64,000 nt of DNA from a virus, in IMG/VR virus record IMGVR_UViG_3300031707_002920, positions 1 through 64,000 of that record. The stretch is one strand, 5' to 3'. The notes beneath the pieces were generated by a model that was not told where the DNA came from, searched no databases, and saw only the letters and a program-made list of their open reading frames with translations. Shown here one piece after another: positions 41,026 through 49,980 of this stretch; the first letter of the stretch is position 1, and each line of letters begins with the position of its first letter. The translations under genes were made by a program, and so were the position numbers.

Positions 41026-41265
41026 ATGATGACAGAACGGTGCGGAAGGTGTGCGAATCTAAGTGGGTTATGTGCTATGGTCGGCTGTGGTGGCTTCGTC
41101 GAGAAAGCGCCACTGGAAGCTGTGGAAGAAATTGCCAACAGCACACAACAAACCAATGGCGCAGGGGCTGAAGCCACATTACCGCCCAGGTGCCTCATCA
41201 CTGGTTGTTACGACGATGCAGAACCTACATCTGTGTTCTGTGCGTGGCATAATATAGGGCGGTAA
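41026..41265 (+). CDS. Cassette 2 ORF, 79 aa, Cys-rich
   Basis: ATG 41026 behind TGAGGTGGCG. CGRCANLSGLCAMVGCGGF then CLITGC and C-A-W-H: two possible zinc sites. CAAC at 41146. Function unknown. Confidence 0.55.
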   Translation: MMTERCGRCANLSGLCAMVGCGGFVEKAPLEAVEEIANSTQQTNGAGAEATLPPRCLITGCYDDAEPTSVFCAWHNIGR

Positions 41266-41348
41266 CGTCGCCATTGGTCAAACGTTGTAAGAAATGCTGG
41301 CCGTTCTGAAATTATAGGGCGGCGGCAAAACCAAAACAAGGAGAAAAC

Positions 41349-41408
41349 ATGAAACGCATTATCGAGAAGTACGACCACCAATGGTTTATCGACGCTTGTC
41401 AATTTTAA
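41349..41408 (+). pseudogene. Cassette 3 ORF truncated and fused to helicase end
   Basis: First 11 codons equal those of the intact ORF at 43242 (MKRIIEKYDHQ), then the reading frame continues into the duplicated helicase tail (WFIDACQF, stop). The junction falls in the shared GTTTATC. Confidence 0.85.
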
Positions 41409-41692
41409 GTAGAGCAGCTATATCAATCTACGCAAAGCAGGTTGATTATAAAAGTTATGAGAACTACAATTGAAGTAGCTCCTGATAAACGAAGAATTTG
41501 GCGACAATGGTGTAAGAAATTTAAATTAAGTAGTGTAAAGTTATTTGATAAATTAATTGAGAAGATCGAGCAACGACAACAACAAGAGTTTTATAATTCA
41601 TTGCCAAGACCTATAAAATATGTTAAGCCATTGGAAAATAAAAGAATTAGGAAATTTGTATACAAAAAATAGGTTCATATAATAACTAGTTG
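41379..41692 (+). repeat. 314-bp direct repeat, copy 2
   Basis: Exact copy of 40376-40689. Left junction inside cassette 3; right junction at GTTG joins cassette 4. Confidence 0.92.
41457..41672 (+). CDS. Basic protein, 71 aa, copy 2
   Basis: Identical in DNA to the gene at 40454; no divergence, so the duplication is recent or maintained by conversion. Confidence 0.6.
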   Translation: MRTTIEVAPDKRRIWRQWCKKFKLSSVKLFDKLIEKIEQRQQQEFYNSLPRPIKYVKPLENKRIRKFVYKK

Positions 41693-41731
41693 TCGGAAAT
41701 TCCGCGCAGGTTTTATGATTGGAGGCGGCGC

Positions 41732-41962
41732 ATGAGAGATAGTGATTTCAAACGCAAATTGTTCTGGGAGTGCATCGACAATCTGGGATCGAAGGGGCGT
41801 AGCAGCGCCGCTAAACTGGCGGAACCTGCGCTCCACATCCCACAACAGGGCCAGCACAAAATTTGCCCTCAATGTGGTGGCAATCTTGTGGAGATGTATC
41901 AGGCTGATGTTTACATTTGCAATGATTGCGGTATCAAGGTTACGGGCAAACTTCGTGCGTAG
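41732..41962 (+). CDS. Cassette 4 ORF, zinc ribbon, 76 aa
   Basis: ATG 41732 behind GGAGGCGGCGC. C-terminal zinc ribbon CPQCGG...CNDCG. CAAC at 41843. Confidence 0.65.
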   Translation: MRDSDFKRKLFWECIDNLGSKGRSSAAKLAEPALHIPQQGQHKICPQCGGNLVEMYQADVYICNDCGIKVTGKLRA

Positions 41963-42015
41963 CCCGAACCGTTGTATGCAACCGGTCACGCGACCATATT
42001 GTAAAGGGGCGACAA

Positions 42016-42339
42016 ATGACAATCATCCAGGCGTTATCAAGCATTCGCGGTGAGTTGGAGGAAGCGGAGCGCAAGTTCCCCTCGTTTCCTACAGACCCGG
42101 TACACGCCGCCGCAATAGTGGTTGAGGAAGCTGGTGAGCTACAACAGGCAGCATTGCAGTTTACGTATGAAGGCGGCGGCTGGGCTGAGTTGCACAACGA
42201 GGCTGTGCAGGTTGGCGCGATGGCGCTCCGCTTTCTTTGTCACATAGATTCGATGAAGAGTCGTCCCTCCGAGCAGGTGGAGCGCGTGCCCGGCAGCATA
42301 CAACAGGGCCAGCACGAAACGGCGGCTGACAAGGGGTAG
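42016..42339 (+). CDS. Cassette 5 ORF, MazG-like, 107 aa
   Basis: ATG 42016 behind AAAGGGGCGAC. AAAIVVEEAGELQQAALQF and WAELHNEAVQVGAMALRFL match the E-E-x-x-E / E-x-x-x-D helices of MazG-like NTP pyrophosphohydrolases. The last 20 residues lie beyond the CAAC box. Confidence 0.6.
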   Translation: MTIIQALSSIRGELEEAERKFPSFPTDPVHAAAIVVEEAGELQQAALQFTYEGGGWAELHNEAVQVGAMALRFLCHIDSMKSRPSEQVERVPGSIQQGQHETAADKG

Positions 42340-42451
42340 GGGATTATAGGCCGCCGCATCGTGCGAGTGGCCCGGGACGTTGTAAGAAATTCGCCCCGCT
42401 TTGAGAATATTTAGGCGAGCGCGAAAACCAAAAACAAAAAAGGAGAAACAA

Positions 42452-42787
42452 ATGCAAGCAGGACCGGTATCGATATTTCAGTCCCCGAATATTGTAAGGG
42501 ACCTTCGTGTCTTGCCCGAGTTTAAGACCGTTGCACAACAATTTCGAGATGATTTAGGGCACAAAATGGTGGAGCACAAAAAGAAAATCAAAACTGACGG
42601 TAATAAACTGTGTGGATTTATTGTGTCTCCTGAGTACAAAGCTATGTTACTTACTTTTTGCCAGGACCTTGTTCAGCTACCTACTATTATGGGTGAGTTA
42701 CCTATGCTGTACGGGATGCCCATTGAAGATGGAGAGGTCTCAAATATCGCGTTCAAATTTGAAAAAGACGCGCTCGCAGGACACTAA
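42452..42787 (+). CDS. Cassette 6 ORF, 111 aa
   Basis: ATG 42452 behind AAAGGAGAAAC. Mixed alpha/beta, no motif recognised. Cassette ends match each other as GTTGTAAGA, TTCGCCCCGC and GCGAGCGCG. Confidence 0.6.
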   Translation: MQAGPVSIFQSPNIVRDLRVLPEFKTVAQQFRDDLGHKMVEHKKKIKTDGNKLCGFIVSPEYKAMLLTFCQDLVQLPTIMGELPMLYGMPIEDGEVSNIAFKFEKDALAGH

Positions 42788-42938
42788 GGAGGCGGGGCGA
42801 ACATCTTACAACACAGCAAGGGATGCCAGAAACGCAGGACATTAAGGATTGAATTTTATTATAGGCGTTTCCAGCACCCGTTGCTGAACGCGTTGGTTGA
42901 AATTCCAGTCGATTTATTTTATTGAAAGGTTGCGAATT

Positions 42939-43151
42939 ATGTTTGTTCCAATTTGGCTGCTTATCGTCTTATCGGGGTTTGGTTGCTGGGGCACACTTAT
43001 ATTCATCAATGCCATTCGCAACAGGAAATCTAAGGTGGTATCTCCTTCCGCATTCGCACAACAGGCAAAGTGTGCCATGCTTCCGTGTCTCGGCTATTTA
43101 GAATCTGAGTGTGAAAATTGTAGCAACTACAATCTGTACCGTAAACCGTAG
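42939..43151 (+). CDS. Cassette 7 ORF, membrane anchor and Cys motif, 70 aa
   Basis: N-terminal membrane helix (PIWLLIVLSGFGCWGTLIF) and C-terminal Cys set (CAMLPCLGYLESECENC). Passes CAAC at 43059. Confidence 0.55.
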   Translation: MFVPIWLLIVLSGFGCWGTLIFINAIRNRKSKVVSPSAFAQQAKCAMLPCLGYLESECENCSNYNLYRKP

Positions 43152-43241
43152 CGGCACGGCACACATTTGCCGAACCGTTGTAAGAAATGCTGGCCGTTCT
43201 GAAATTATAGGGCGGCGGCAAAACCAAAACAAGGAGAAAAC

Positions 43242-43592
43242 ATGAAACGCATTATCGAGAAGTACGACCACCAGTTTATCAAAGATGGTAAGCGCATTTT
43301 CTGTACCTATGTTACTGTGCCATTTTCAGAGTTGCCTGAAGACTGTGATTTTTCTGGATTGGATGTGTCTATTATCAACGTGCTGTATGATGACTGTCAC
43401 ATCGCTGTTACGGGGTTTGATAGCAATCAAAACGGTATCTCAGTAGAGATACCCCCTACGCTGAAATTTCTATTTTATAAGGCAAGGGAGCAAGGTCAAG
43501 CGGTGTGTGCTGAATTGCTGACGAAGCATAACTTTGAAACAAACTGCATCAAGTTCAAAAAGGATATAGGGTACAGTAACACGGTAGCATAA
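43242..43592 (+). CDS. Cassette 8 ORF, 116 aa
   Basis: ATG 43242 behind AAGGAGAAAAC. Intact form of the truncated ORF at 41349. DCDFSGLDVSIINVLYDDC; no family recognised. Confidence 0.62.
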   Translation: MKRIIEKYDHQFIKDGKRIFCTYVTVPFSELPEDCDFSGLDVSIINVLYDDCHIAVTGFDSNQNGISVEIPPTLKFLFYKAREQGQAVCAELLTKHNFETNCIKFKKDIGYSNTVA

Positions 43593-43750
43593 GAGAGCCG
43601 CCGCCAAGACATTAGGGATACGGCCAGCACATCTTACAACACAGCAAGGGATGCCAGAAACGCAGGACATTAAGGATTGAATTTTATTATAGGCGTTTCC
43701 AGCACCCGTTGCTGGGCGTTGGTGGAAATAAACTTTTCTTTGGAGGTTAT

Positions 43751-44017
43751 ATGTTTGCCGAATTTGACAAGGTGATTAGGTGCCTTGCGTTGGAGTTACC
43801 CGAGTCCGTACATGCCGATGTTGTGGCGAAGTACGGCAAACTGAAAGCTGAGGTGGAAAAGTTTACATCCACCAACAGCGCTATGGATGCAATAAACGCT
43901 TACATTAAGGAATATGATAGCAAGCTGATTACTACTCCCGATGAAAAATGTGCATTGGCGGTGTGTGAATTTACGGATAAGTATGCTAATATTTTTAGGC
44001 GTTTACTGCACCAGTAG
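43751..44017 (+). CDS. Cassette 9 ORF, 88 aa, helical
   Basis: ATG 43751 behind TTGGAGGTTAT. Helical, with FTSTNSAMDAINAY crossing the CAAC box, a phrase repeated in cassettes 11 and 12 because they share that palindrome type. Confidence 0.55.
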   Translation: MFAEFDKVIRCLALELPESVHADVVAKYGKLKAEVEKFTSTNSAMDAINAYIKEYDSKLITTPDEKCALAVCEFTDKYANIFRRLLHQ

Positions 44018-44068
44018 CGCAGACGTTGGGTGCAATTCGCGCCCGACCATATGATAGGCGGTTTCGCT

Positions 44069-44356
44069 ATGAAGATATGTCGAAAGTGTAGTATCGTTTA
44101 CGAGAATCGTACTTGCCCGCTGTGTAATCTGCGCAAGCACGATAATCTTGTCCACGACTTCATCGAGTCAAAGGGACGAAGTCTTGTTCGGGAGTTGGTA
44201 GCCTATTTGCAGCACCGCGAAACCGCAGCAGATAGCGGAGCGGGCGCGAACAGCACCCAACATTCGCAGCACAAAAGTTGCCCTACATTCAACCGAGATT
44301 GTCATTTCTCTGTTGTCAAGATACAGTGTACGAATGCCGGAGATTGTCCATGTTAA
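44069..44356 (+). CDS. Cassette 10 ORF, zinc ribbon, 95 aa
   Basis: KICRKCSIVYENRTCPLCNL at the N-terminus is a zinc ribbon. RBS weak (ATAGGCGGTTTCGCT). CAAC at 44258. Confidence 0.58.
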   Translation: MKICRKCSIVYENRTCPLCNLRKHDNLVHDFIESKGRSLVRELVAYLQHRETAADSGAGANSTQHSQHKSCPTFNRDCHFSVVKIQCTNAGDCPC

Positions 44357-44436
44357 ACGGGCAACCTTCGTGCGGTGCGGTGAACGTTGGTGTAAATTTC
44401 GGTCGCTCTAAAACACGAATTATAGGAGGCGCAAAA

Positions 44437-44712
44437 ATGTCAGGAACGATTTATCATACGTGTTCGGTATGTGGAAGCGAAATGTATCCGAAGATTGGAG
44501 GGCGATCAAACGGCGACACCATAACAGAGTTTGTCATGGTGCCGTGTAAGATTTGCGCCTCTGAAAAAGAGGAATCCGCTCCCTCCGCATCCACCAACAG
44601 CGCTATGGTGTCATTGTGCTTAAAATGTAAATATACTTTTTCTTGTATAATGGCTGGTGAACACGTGCGAGAATCTTGTCCTACAAATGAGTTCGCACAA
44701 CGGCACCAGTAG
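44437..44712 (+). CDS. Cassette 11 ORF, double zinc ribbon, 91 aa
   Basis: ATG 44437 behind ATAGGAGGCGC. CSVCG...CKIC and CLKCKYTFSC. Function unknown. Confidence 0.6.
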   Translation: MSGTIYHTCSVCGSEMYPKIGGRSNGDTITEFVMVPCKICASEKEESAPSASTNSAMVSLCLKCKYTFSCIMAGEHVRESCPTNEFAQRHQ

Positions 44713-44753
44713 CGCGGACGGTGGTGTAAATAAACCGCGCTTGGAGGTTATAG

Positions 44754-44990
44754 GTGGCCGCCGATGAAGTGCTTCGATTTATGATCCGATGGTTTGCGCG
44801 ACACGATACGCCGCCGACGGTTCGCCAGGTATGGAAAGCGGCCACGAAAGCAGCGGAGGCGCGGTTTACATCCACCAACAAAGCAAGTGCGCCATGCCCA
44901 CAGTGTGTAGATTTTGGCGCTATTCCGCCGCTTGTCAACTATTGTAAAACCTGTGGCCGTAAGCTACATGAGCACGGCGCACGTTGCTGA
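44754..44990 (+). CDS. Cassette 12 ORF, GTG start, 78 aa
   Basis: GTG 44754 behind TTGGAGGTTATAG. Helical N-terminal half with RHDTPPTVRQVWKAA (winged-helix-like) and CPQC...CKTCG ribbon at the end. Confidence 0.55.
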   Translation: MAADEVLRFMIRWFARHDTPPTVRQVWKAATKAAEARFTSTNKASAPCPQCVDFGAIPPLVNYCKTCGRKLHEHGARC

Positions 44991-45050
44991 ACCGTTGTAA
45001 GAAATGCTCACCATTTTTGAATTTATGGGTGGGCGCAAAAAGGAGACCTA

Positions 45051-45371
45051 ATGCAGAACGTTTACGATGTTTTAAAATACAGGTTGTCTTTTATCTATGT
45101 TGTGTTAGCCTACACCTATTTGGTGTTAGCCTACATTTTTTGTATCATCATTAGTCCTTTGGGATTATTTTTAATGCTTTTTGAAAAACCTAAAATATGT
45201 TGTGTATGTAATAAGCGTATTGGTAAAAAAGAAGCTTGGACAAGTTATATTCATAGACCTGCTCATTATTCGTGTGTAGAAAACAAATGGTCATACTGGT
45301 ATCAATTTGGCCCTATGGATAATCCTGATTATTGGCGTTATTTAGGTAGGAGTGCGCCCACAGAACAATAA
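45051..45371 (+). CDS. Cassette 13 ORF, membrane protein with zinc motif, 106 aa
   Basis: One long or two short membrane helices (residues about 12-45), then CCVCNKRIGKKEAW. Low G+C compared with its cassette neighbours, so of different origin. CAAC at 45393. Confidence 0.6.
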   Translation: MQNVYDVLKYRLSFIYVVLAYTYLVLAYIFCIIISPLGLFLMLFEKPKICCVCNKRIGKKEAWTSYIHRPAHYSCVENKWSYWYQFGPMDNPDYWRYLGRSAPTEQ

Positions 45372-45503
45372 GGAAATGGTGAGCACATCTTACAACAAAC
45401 AAATGGTGCCGAAGACTAAATCGTGAGTACACGACTTCACCATTTGTTGGACGTTGTACGCAAGTTTGGCGGTTCTGAATTTGATAGGCCGCCGAGGAGA
45501 AAT

Positions 45504-45872
45504 ATGGCATACCTTCATTGTCACAAGTGCGGCTGGTCACAGGATGATTTTTGGTATTGGCGGTGGTCTGGCCTCAAACAGTTTTGGAGGTGGCGGCATA
45601 TGCCATTTGGCTATAATCCCGTTTCTCTTATTCTCGAAGATTTTGCCGAATACTGGAAGCCGCGCATGATAGGAATGGACTGTGTTTGGGCGCGTGAAAA
45701 TGGTTTTAAAAGTAGTAATATTTTTCTTGGCATATTATGCTTTGGTCAATGGGTCGTCATGCGCGGCGTGTATTTAGTCAACGGTGGTGGTTTGACGATC
45801 AGTTTAAACGGGATTATAAAAACAATAAGGCCAAATGTCCTTCGTGCAAGTCACCAGATGATTTTGATATAG
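45504..45872 (+). CDS. Cassette 14 ORF, Trp-rich, 122 aa
   Basis: ATG 45504 behind GAGGAGAAAT. CHKCGW at the N-terminus, then DDFWYWRWSGLKQFW. The C-terminal third looks out of frame. Cassette ends match over three blocks. Confidence 0.5.
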   Translation: MAYLHCHKCGWSQDDFWYWRWSGLKQFWRWRHMPFGYNPVSLILEDFAEYWKPRMIGMDCVWARENGFKSSNIFLGILCFGQWVVMRGVYLVNGGGLTISLNGIIKTIRPNVLRASHQMILI

Positions 45873-46046
45873 ACTAATCGGCGGCAGAAGAATATTGAAA
45901 CCGCCAAACCAGACGTACAACAGCCGCAGCTTGAAACGGCTTTACACTAATGATTATGTTTTTGTAGGCCGCATCAAGCGTGCGGCAAACGTTGTAGTCA
46001 ATGCCGTGCCGAGTCTTTATTGTAGGTGCGGCCATAAGGAGCAAGT

Positions 46047-46274
46047 ATGTTTTCATGGATGCATCGTGGTAAAGTTGAACGACCTATGTCCGAATTTCAT
46101 GCCGAGTATATGGCCACACAGAGAGCAAAAGAGGAGTCGGCACGTCACAGCCTACAACAGCTAAAGGCTGAAATTGCCGCTACTATGCTTCCAGCTATTG
46201 TGGCATTAAGTAAAGGTGATATGATTACAGTCGCTAAATGTATTGACGAACTGCGGCAACTATCAGCCGTTTAG
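46047..46274 (+). CDS. Cassette 15 ORF, 75 aa
   Basis: ATG 46047 behind AAGGAGCAAGT. Ends SLQQLKAEIAA...ELRQLSAV, the translated form of its palindrome, shared with cassettes 24 and 25. Confidence 0.5.
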   Translation: MFSWMHRGKVERPMSEFHAEYMATQRAKEESARHSLQQLKAEIAATMLPAIVALSKGDMITVAKCIDELRQLSAV

Positions 46275-46323
46275 CGAACGTTGGTTGAAATTCCAGTCAT
46301 GCTTTTTATGTTTGGAGGCGAAC

Positions 46324-46542
46324 ATGCTGTACTTTATCATAGGATGTCTAATAATCGGGTTGTTTATCTCGTTTTCAATAGGTTGGTGGTGTGGCGAACG
46401 GCATGTTCGCAGAAACACTATGGTAGGCATTCCTTCCACATCAACCAACAGCAAAAGTACGCCATGTAAATGCACCTCAGTGCCGTTGGTAATATCTGAG
46501 AAGTGTAGATGTCGTATCTGTGGTCGAGTGTGGGTTCAGTAA
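46324..46542 (+). CDS. Cassette 16 ORF, membrane and zinc motif, 72 aa
   Basis: ATG 46324 behind TTGGAGGCGAAC. Membrane helix LYFIIGCLIIGLFISFSIGW; C-terminal CKCTS...CRCRICG. Confidence 0.55.
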   Translation: MLYFIIGCLIIGLFISFSIGWWCGERHVRRNTMVGIPSTSTNSKSTPCKCTSVPLVISEKCRCRICGRVWVQ

Positions 46543-46628
46543 CACGGCGTACATTTTGCGGACGTTGTAAGAAATGCGGTTGGCTCTGAAAATTATAAGC
46601 CGCCGCTAAAATCAAAACAAGGTATCAC

Positions 46629-47024
46629 ATGAAATTATCATCCTGCTCTCAAAAATTATATGGTAAACCTTTTTCAGATCTCACAGACTCTGAAAAAATA
46701 ACAGTTAGAAAAGAAACTGCAAAATTAACTGTAGAAGAAGAACTCGAAAAACAAACCAAACGCGAACAAGAGTGGCATGACAGAATCGAGGATCCTGGAC
46801 AATGGTTCTGCCCCCGATGCGGTCATAAACTAGAACCGGTAAGCAAGGACAATGAAGACTGGGGAGATTTTTGTAGCGGATACCATGAGGAGCACGGCAC
46901 TTTCTGGTTTCTATGCTCTAACAAAGACTGCACTTACAGTGAGGCTCCTCTTGTCGTCCATCATCCTGTTTATGGATGGCAATGCAGATCAGGAGATAGT
47001 TGGGCTATTGGTTACGTCAAATAA
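46629..47024 (+). CDS. Cassette 17 ORF, zinc-binding, 131 aa
   Basis: Charged helical N-terminus, then FCPRCGHKL and FLCSNKDC. Its termini are near-identical to the isolated cassette at 20729 although the ORFs are unrelated. Confidence 0.62.
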   Translation: MKLSSCSQKLYGKPFSDLTDSEKITVRKETAKLTVEEELEKQTKREQEWHDRIEDPGQWFCPRCGHKLEPVSKDNEDWGDFCSGYHEEHGTFWFLCSNKDCTYSEAPLVVHHPVYGWQCRSGDSWAIGYVK

Positions 47025-47169
47025 AGGCAGCGGCGGCGGGAAAGTAAGGAAGCCAACCGCACATCTTACAACAAATGCATGGCGGGGAGTACCCGCAAAT
47101 TTGGAGTACCAAACTTCGCCATGCATCGGACGTTGTAGTCAATTGTCGAGCGCAAAGAAAGGAAATTAT

Positions 47170-47400
47170 ATGCCCGCCGAAGAATTGCTTCCGTGTCGTA
47201 AATGTGGGGCTCCTGCTGCGCCGATAGCTCCACCGAAAGATGGCTGGTCGTGTTTAATACACTGTTCAAAGTTTTGCGGTTATCATGAGCATGAAGGAAC
47301 GGTAGAGAAAACGGTTCTTGCGTGGAATCGGCGGGCGGACACTAAGGAGTGCGCTCGCCAACAGCCTACAACAACCGTATGCCAAAATGTCGACGAGTAA
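47170..47400 (+). CDS. Cassette 18 ORF, Lar-like zinc protein, 76 aa
   Basis: LLPCRKCGAPAAPI, HCSKFCGYHEHEGT, VLAWNRRAD follow the pattern of Lar-family (restriction-alleviation) proteins, C-x-x-CG ... W-N-R-R. Lar modulates type I restriction in E. coli prophages; the role here is inferred. Confidence 0.65.
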   Translation: MPAEELLPCRKCGAPAAPIAPPKDGWSCLIHCSKFCGYHEHEGTVEKTVLAWNRRADTKECARQQPTTTVCQNVDE

Positions 47401-47411
47401 CCGACGTGACT

Positions 47412-47642
47412 ATGAACGCTCAGATTTTCAGTTCCCTGAGAAAACACGGAAAAGATATGTTGGATGTCTCCTGCTTAGCTAAAGAATTAAAAAAGGGTCT
47501 TATGGGGACGATGTGGGGTGCTCGCGTGTGGGTTCATAGAGATGCTACAGAAATTAGGTGTTACGGAGAAAATAGTGTTGAGTTTGAAAAGCAATTCCCT
47601 TTTCTCAAGGAGTCTAAAAGAGTTCTCAAAATTAAAGACTAA
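47412..47642 (+). CDS. Cassette 19 first ORF, 76 aa
   Basis: ATG 47412; MNAQIFSSLRKHGKDMLDVS, then a beta part. No clear GTTG precedes it, so the left boundary is eroded. Not recognised. Confidence 0.5.
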   Translation: MNAQIFSSLRKHGKDMLDVSCLAKELKKGLMGTMWGARVWVHRDATEIRCYGENSVEFEKQFPFLKESKRVLKIKD

Positions 47643-47673
47643 AAGCCACAAACGAAGAGAGAGGAGGGATGTG

Positions 47674-48063
47674 ATGAGCCGGTCGTACTTTACAACACAG
47701 AAAATTTCACGTAAGATATTTCCTAATAAAGTGGGAGATAGCATCCTACTTAAAAATGGAGAAAAACTAACTATTGGATCAGATAGAAAGGATATATCTG
47801 GATCATTCTATCTGACGGATGGGATAGCAAGTGTGTGGTTGTATTTCGATAAGGGCCTTCTCTCTATGTACGATATAAACAATACATTTGCATGGAATGG
47901 TACTGGAGAGCCATTGCTGAAAAAAATCCGATCATACGTGCGCAAACCAAAAGCAAAAGAGGCACGTCCTGTGCCTAAGAGCCGCCACAAGGACACTATG
48001 GTAGCGCGAAAAATAGCAGCCAACAGCCACAGCCCAAAACAGTGGAAGTTGACTAAGGACTAA
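47674..48063 (+). CDS. Cassette 19 second ORF, 129 aa
   Basis: ATG 47674 behind GAGGAGGGATGTG. Beta-rich (DSILLKNGEKLTIGSDRKD) with a basic tail. CAAC at 48021. Confidence 0.58.
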   Translation: MSRSYFTTQKISRKIFPNKVGDSILLKNGEKLTIGSDRKDISGSFYLTDGIASVWLYFDKGLLSMYDINNTFAWNGTGEPLLKKIRSYVRKPKAKEARPVPKSRHKDTMVARKIAANSHSPKQWKLTKD

Positions 48064-48160
48064 TTTTATTATAGTCCGCTGCATCGGGCGTGCGGCGGAC
48101 GTTGTACAAAATTTAACCGCGTCTTGGATTTATAGCCGGGGCGCAAAACAGGAGAAAAAC

Positions 48161-48382
48161 ATGAAAGACACAGAGTTGAGAATTATCAGCGACGGTACTG
48201 TTGCTGGCACACAGGTGGTGGATTCTAAAGGTAACAGGGTCAAATTAGTACAGAAAATAAAATGGGAGTTATCCCTATCGTCTGGTATATCTAAAGTTAC
48301 ATTGGAAATTGCCAAAACACCTATTGATGTCATCGCCAAAAAAGCAAGAGCGCCCCGGAGGAACATTAAGGAACGCGGTTAA
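48161..48382 (+). CDS. Cassette 20 ORF, 73 aa
   Basis: ATG 48161 behind AGGAGAAAAAC. RIISDGTVAGTQVVDSKGNR: small beta barrel-like. Function unknown. Confidence 0.58.
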   Translation: MKDTELRIISDGTVAGTQVVDSKGNRVKLVQKIKWELSLSSGISKVTLEIAKTPIDVIAKKARAPRRNIKERG

Positions 48383-48492
48383 ACTTCGTACAACAAATGC
48401 ATGGCGGGGAGTACCCCCAAATTTGGAGTACCAAACTTCGCCATGCATCAAACGTTGTGCGAAATAACCGGCGAACCATATTGGAGGCGCGA

Positions 48493-48822
48493 ATGATTCA
48501 CAAACACGATCTGCGTACCGCTATCAGCGATCTCGGGCAGGCTCTGGAGCATGTCGAGCACTATAGTGGTAGGCCGGAAGTTTTTTGCCTTAAGCAGCTT
48601 TTGGTCAATCCACTTTCGTACGCGCAGAACAATGGGAGTCGCCGGTTACATCGCACAACAGCGAAAGTGCGCAATGTCAACACAATTTTCAAGAGTCTAT
48701 TTGTATTCGCTGTGGTAAAAAATTGTGATGCCACAGCGCACGTTTCGCGAGACGTTGGTTGCAATGGTCTTCTTAAATTTATTATAGGCGGCGCAAATGG
48801 CAATTCCATTTTTCAAATGTAG
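48493..48822 (+). CDS. Cassette 21 ORF, 109 aa
   Basis: ATG 48493 behind TTGGAGGCGCG. About 55 residues precede the CAAC box (48656); the rest reads through the palindrome and next cassette start and may not be functional. Confidence 0.45.
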   Translation: MIHKHDLRTAISDLGQALEHVEHYSGRPEVFCLKQLLVNPLSYAQNNGSRRLHRTTAKVRNVNTIFKSLFVFAVVKNCDATAHVSRDVGCNGLLKFIIGGANGNSIFQM

Positions 48823-49033
48823 TAAACATGGTGTTGTGAAGTTCAGGGTTATTCACGAGTGCGAGGTATGCGCCGCTGAAAACCGCTGTACTCAGCCCAC
48901 AGACAACCAACATACGCAGCTTGCAATTGCAGCTCTTCGCGGCGCGTTGTCTCGGTTGCCCGTCAATCTTGGCATGGTAGATCAGATATTGGTTGCCTTC
49001 GAGGAAGAGCTGCAACAGCAAGCGAGTGCGTAA
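48797..49033 (+). CDS. Cassette 22 ORF, 78 aa
   Basis: ATG 48797 behind ATAGGCGGCGC. FKCSKHG...CEVC zinc-like, then helical. Confidence 0.52.
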   Translation: MAIPFFKCSKHGVVKFRVIHECEVCAAENRCTQPTDNQHTQLAIAALRGALSRLPVNLGMVDQILVAFEEELQQQASA

Positions 49034-49036
49034 AAC

Positions 49037-49119
49037 GTTGGCCGAAACTCCACGGCCAAAACGAATATAGATAGGCGGCATTATGCGGCCAAAGCGCCGC
49101 ACTGCGCATAATCGCGGGC
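49037..49119 (+). other. Cassette 23, ORF-less remnant
   Basis: 83 bases from GTTG to the next GTTG, holding only a GCGGC palindrome. A cassette deleted down to its recombination site. Confidence 0.5.
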
Positions 49120-49163
49120 GTTGTACGCAATGGGCTTCTTAAATTTATTGGAGGTGGTTGCTT

Positions 49164-49400
49164 ATGTCAAAATGCAATAGTTGCGGTCGTGAGCCTCTTG
49201 AATATGTAACAAGGTGTGTGCGTTGCGGAGCGGCGCAACCACTGGAAAGCAGCGGTACTCAGCCCACAGACGTACAACAGCTAAAGGCCGAAATCGCCAT
49301 GTGTGCGGCGTTGCTTGAGCCTTTATTCGGGGCGACTGAGGAACAAAGTAAGGTCATTACCGATGTCACGCAAAGACTGTGGCGACTATCAGCCGTTTAG
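49164..49400 (+). CDS. Cassette 24 ORF, zinc ribbon, 78 aa
   Basis: ATG 49164 behind TTGGAGGTGG. KCNSCGREPLEYVTRCVRCG ribbon; C-terminal half is palindrome-encoded. Confidence 0.58.
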   Translation: MSKCNSCGREPLEYVTRCVRCGAAQPLESSGTQPTDVQQLKAEIAMCAALLEPLFGATEEQSKVITDVTQRLWRLSAV

Positions 49401-49444
49401 CAAACGTTGTATGCCATTTACATTTTCTCGGAGGTTATAGGCAC

Positions 49445-49666
49445 ATGGCTATATGCGGTACGAATCAATGCGTAGAGTGCGAGCTGTATATACACTGCAT
49501 ACGACATGTGCGCGACGTAGTTCCGCCATGTGCAAAAAATGTAAACCAGCTAAAAGCCGAAATTCGCGCATTGCTAAACGACAATTGTGAGTTTTACGAA
49601 AGTAACGCTTCGTTAAGTAACATTAGCGCGTTTTTGTTCAAATTGCGCGAACTATCGGCTGTTTAG
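49445..49666 (+). CDS. Cassette 25 ORF, Cys-rich, 73 aa
   Basis: ATG 49445 behind TCGGAGGTTATAG. CGTNQCVECELYIHCIRH. The CAAC box has decayed to ACCAG. Confidence 0.52.
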   Translation: MAICGTNQCVECELYIHCIRHVRDVVPPCAKNVNQLKAEIRALLNDNCEFYESNASLSNISAFLFKLRELSAV

Positions 49667-49715
49667 CAAATCGTTGTGCGCCATTAGAACCAGTCTTTAT
49701 ATCGAGAGGTAAAAC

Positions 49716-49949
49716 ATGTTTGCTTTGCAGTTAGTAGCACTCGTGCTGATTCTGTCTGCCGCTGCCCTCATAGTTACGATGCTTTTATTGGGTGTCGTAA
49801 GTTCGTTTTCGTCAAGTAAATGGTTCTGTACATCAATGGGTTGGCATCGTCAGCCAGACTCCATAGGCTTTGATGGCTGCTCGATGCTTGGTTGCTGTCC
49901 TCGGTGCGGCAAACATGTTTTACTGGATAGTCAAGGTAACTGGTTCTAA
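49716..49949 (+). CDS. Cassette 26 ORF, membrane and zinc motif, 77 aa
   Basis: ATG 49716 behind GAGAGGTAAAAC. Membrane helix LVALVLILSAAALIVTMLLL, then CCPRCGKHV. Confidence 0.57.
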   Translation: MFALQLVALVLILSAAALIVTMLLLGVVSSFSSSKWFCTSMGWHRQPDSIGFDGCSMLGCCPRCGKHVLLDSQGNWF

Positions 49950-49980
49950 CAGCGCACAACAAATAGACAAGGAGATTTAT

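Noticed and set aside
41441-41672. A second, independent 76-aa gene
   Set aside because: It is an exact copy of 40439-40669 within a 314-bp repeat, so it is a duplication.
45895-46164. Extra ORFs in alternative frames of the cassettes
   Set aside because: They cross cassette boundaries, lack RBS and overlap better-supported ORFs.
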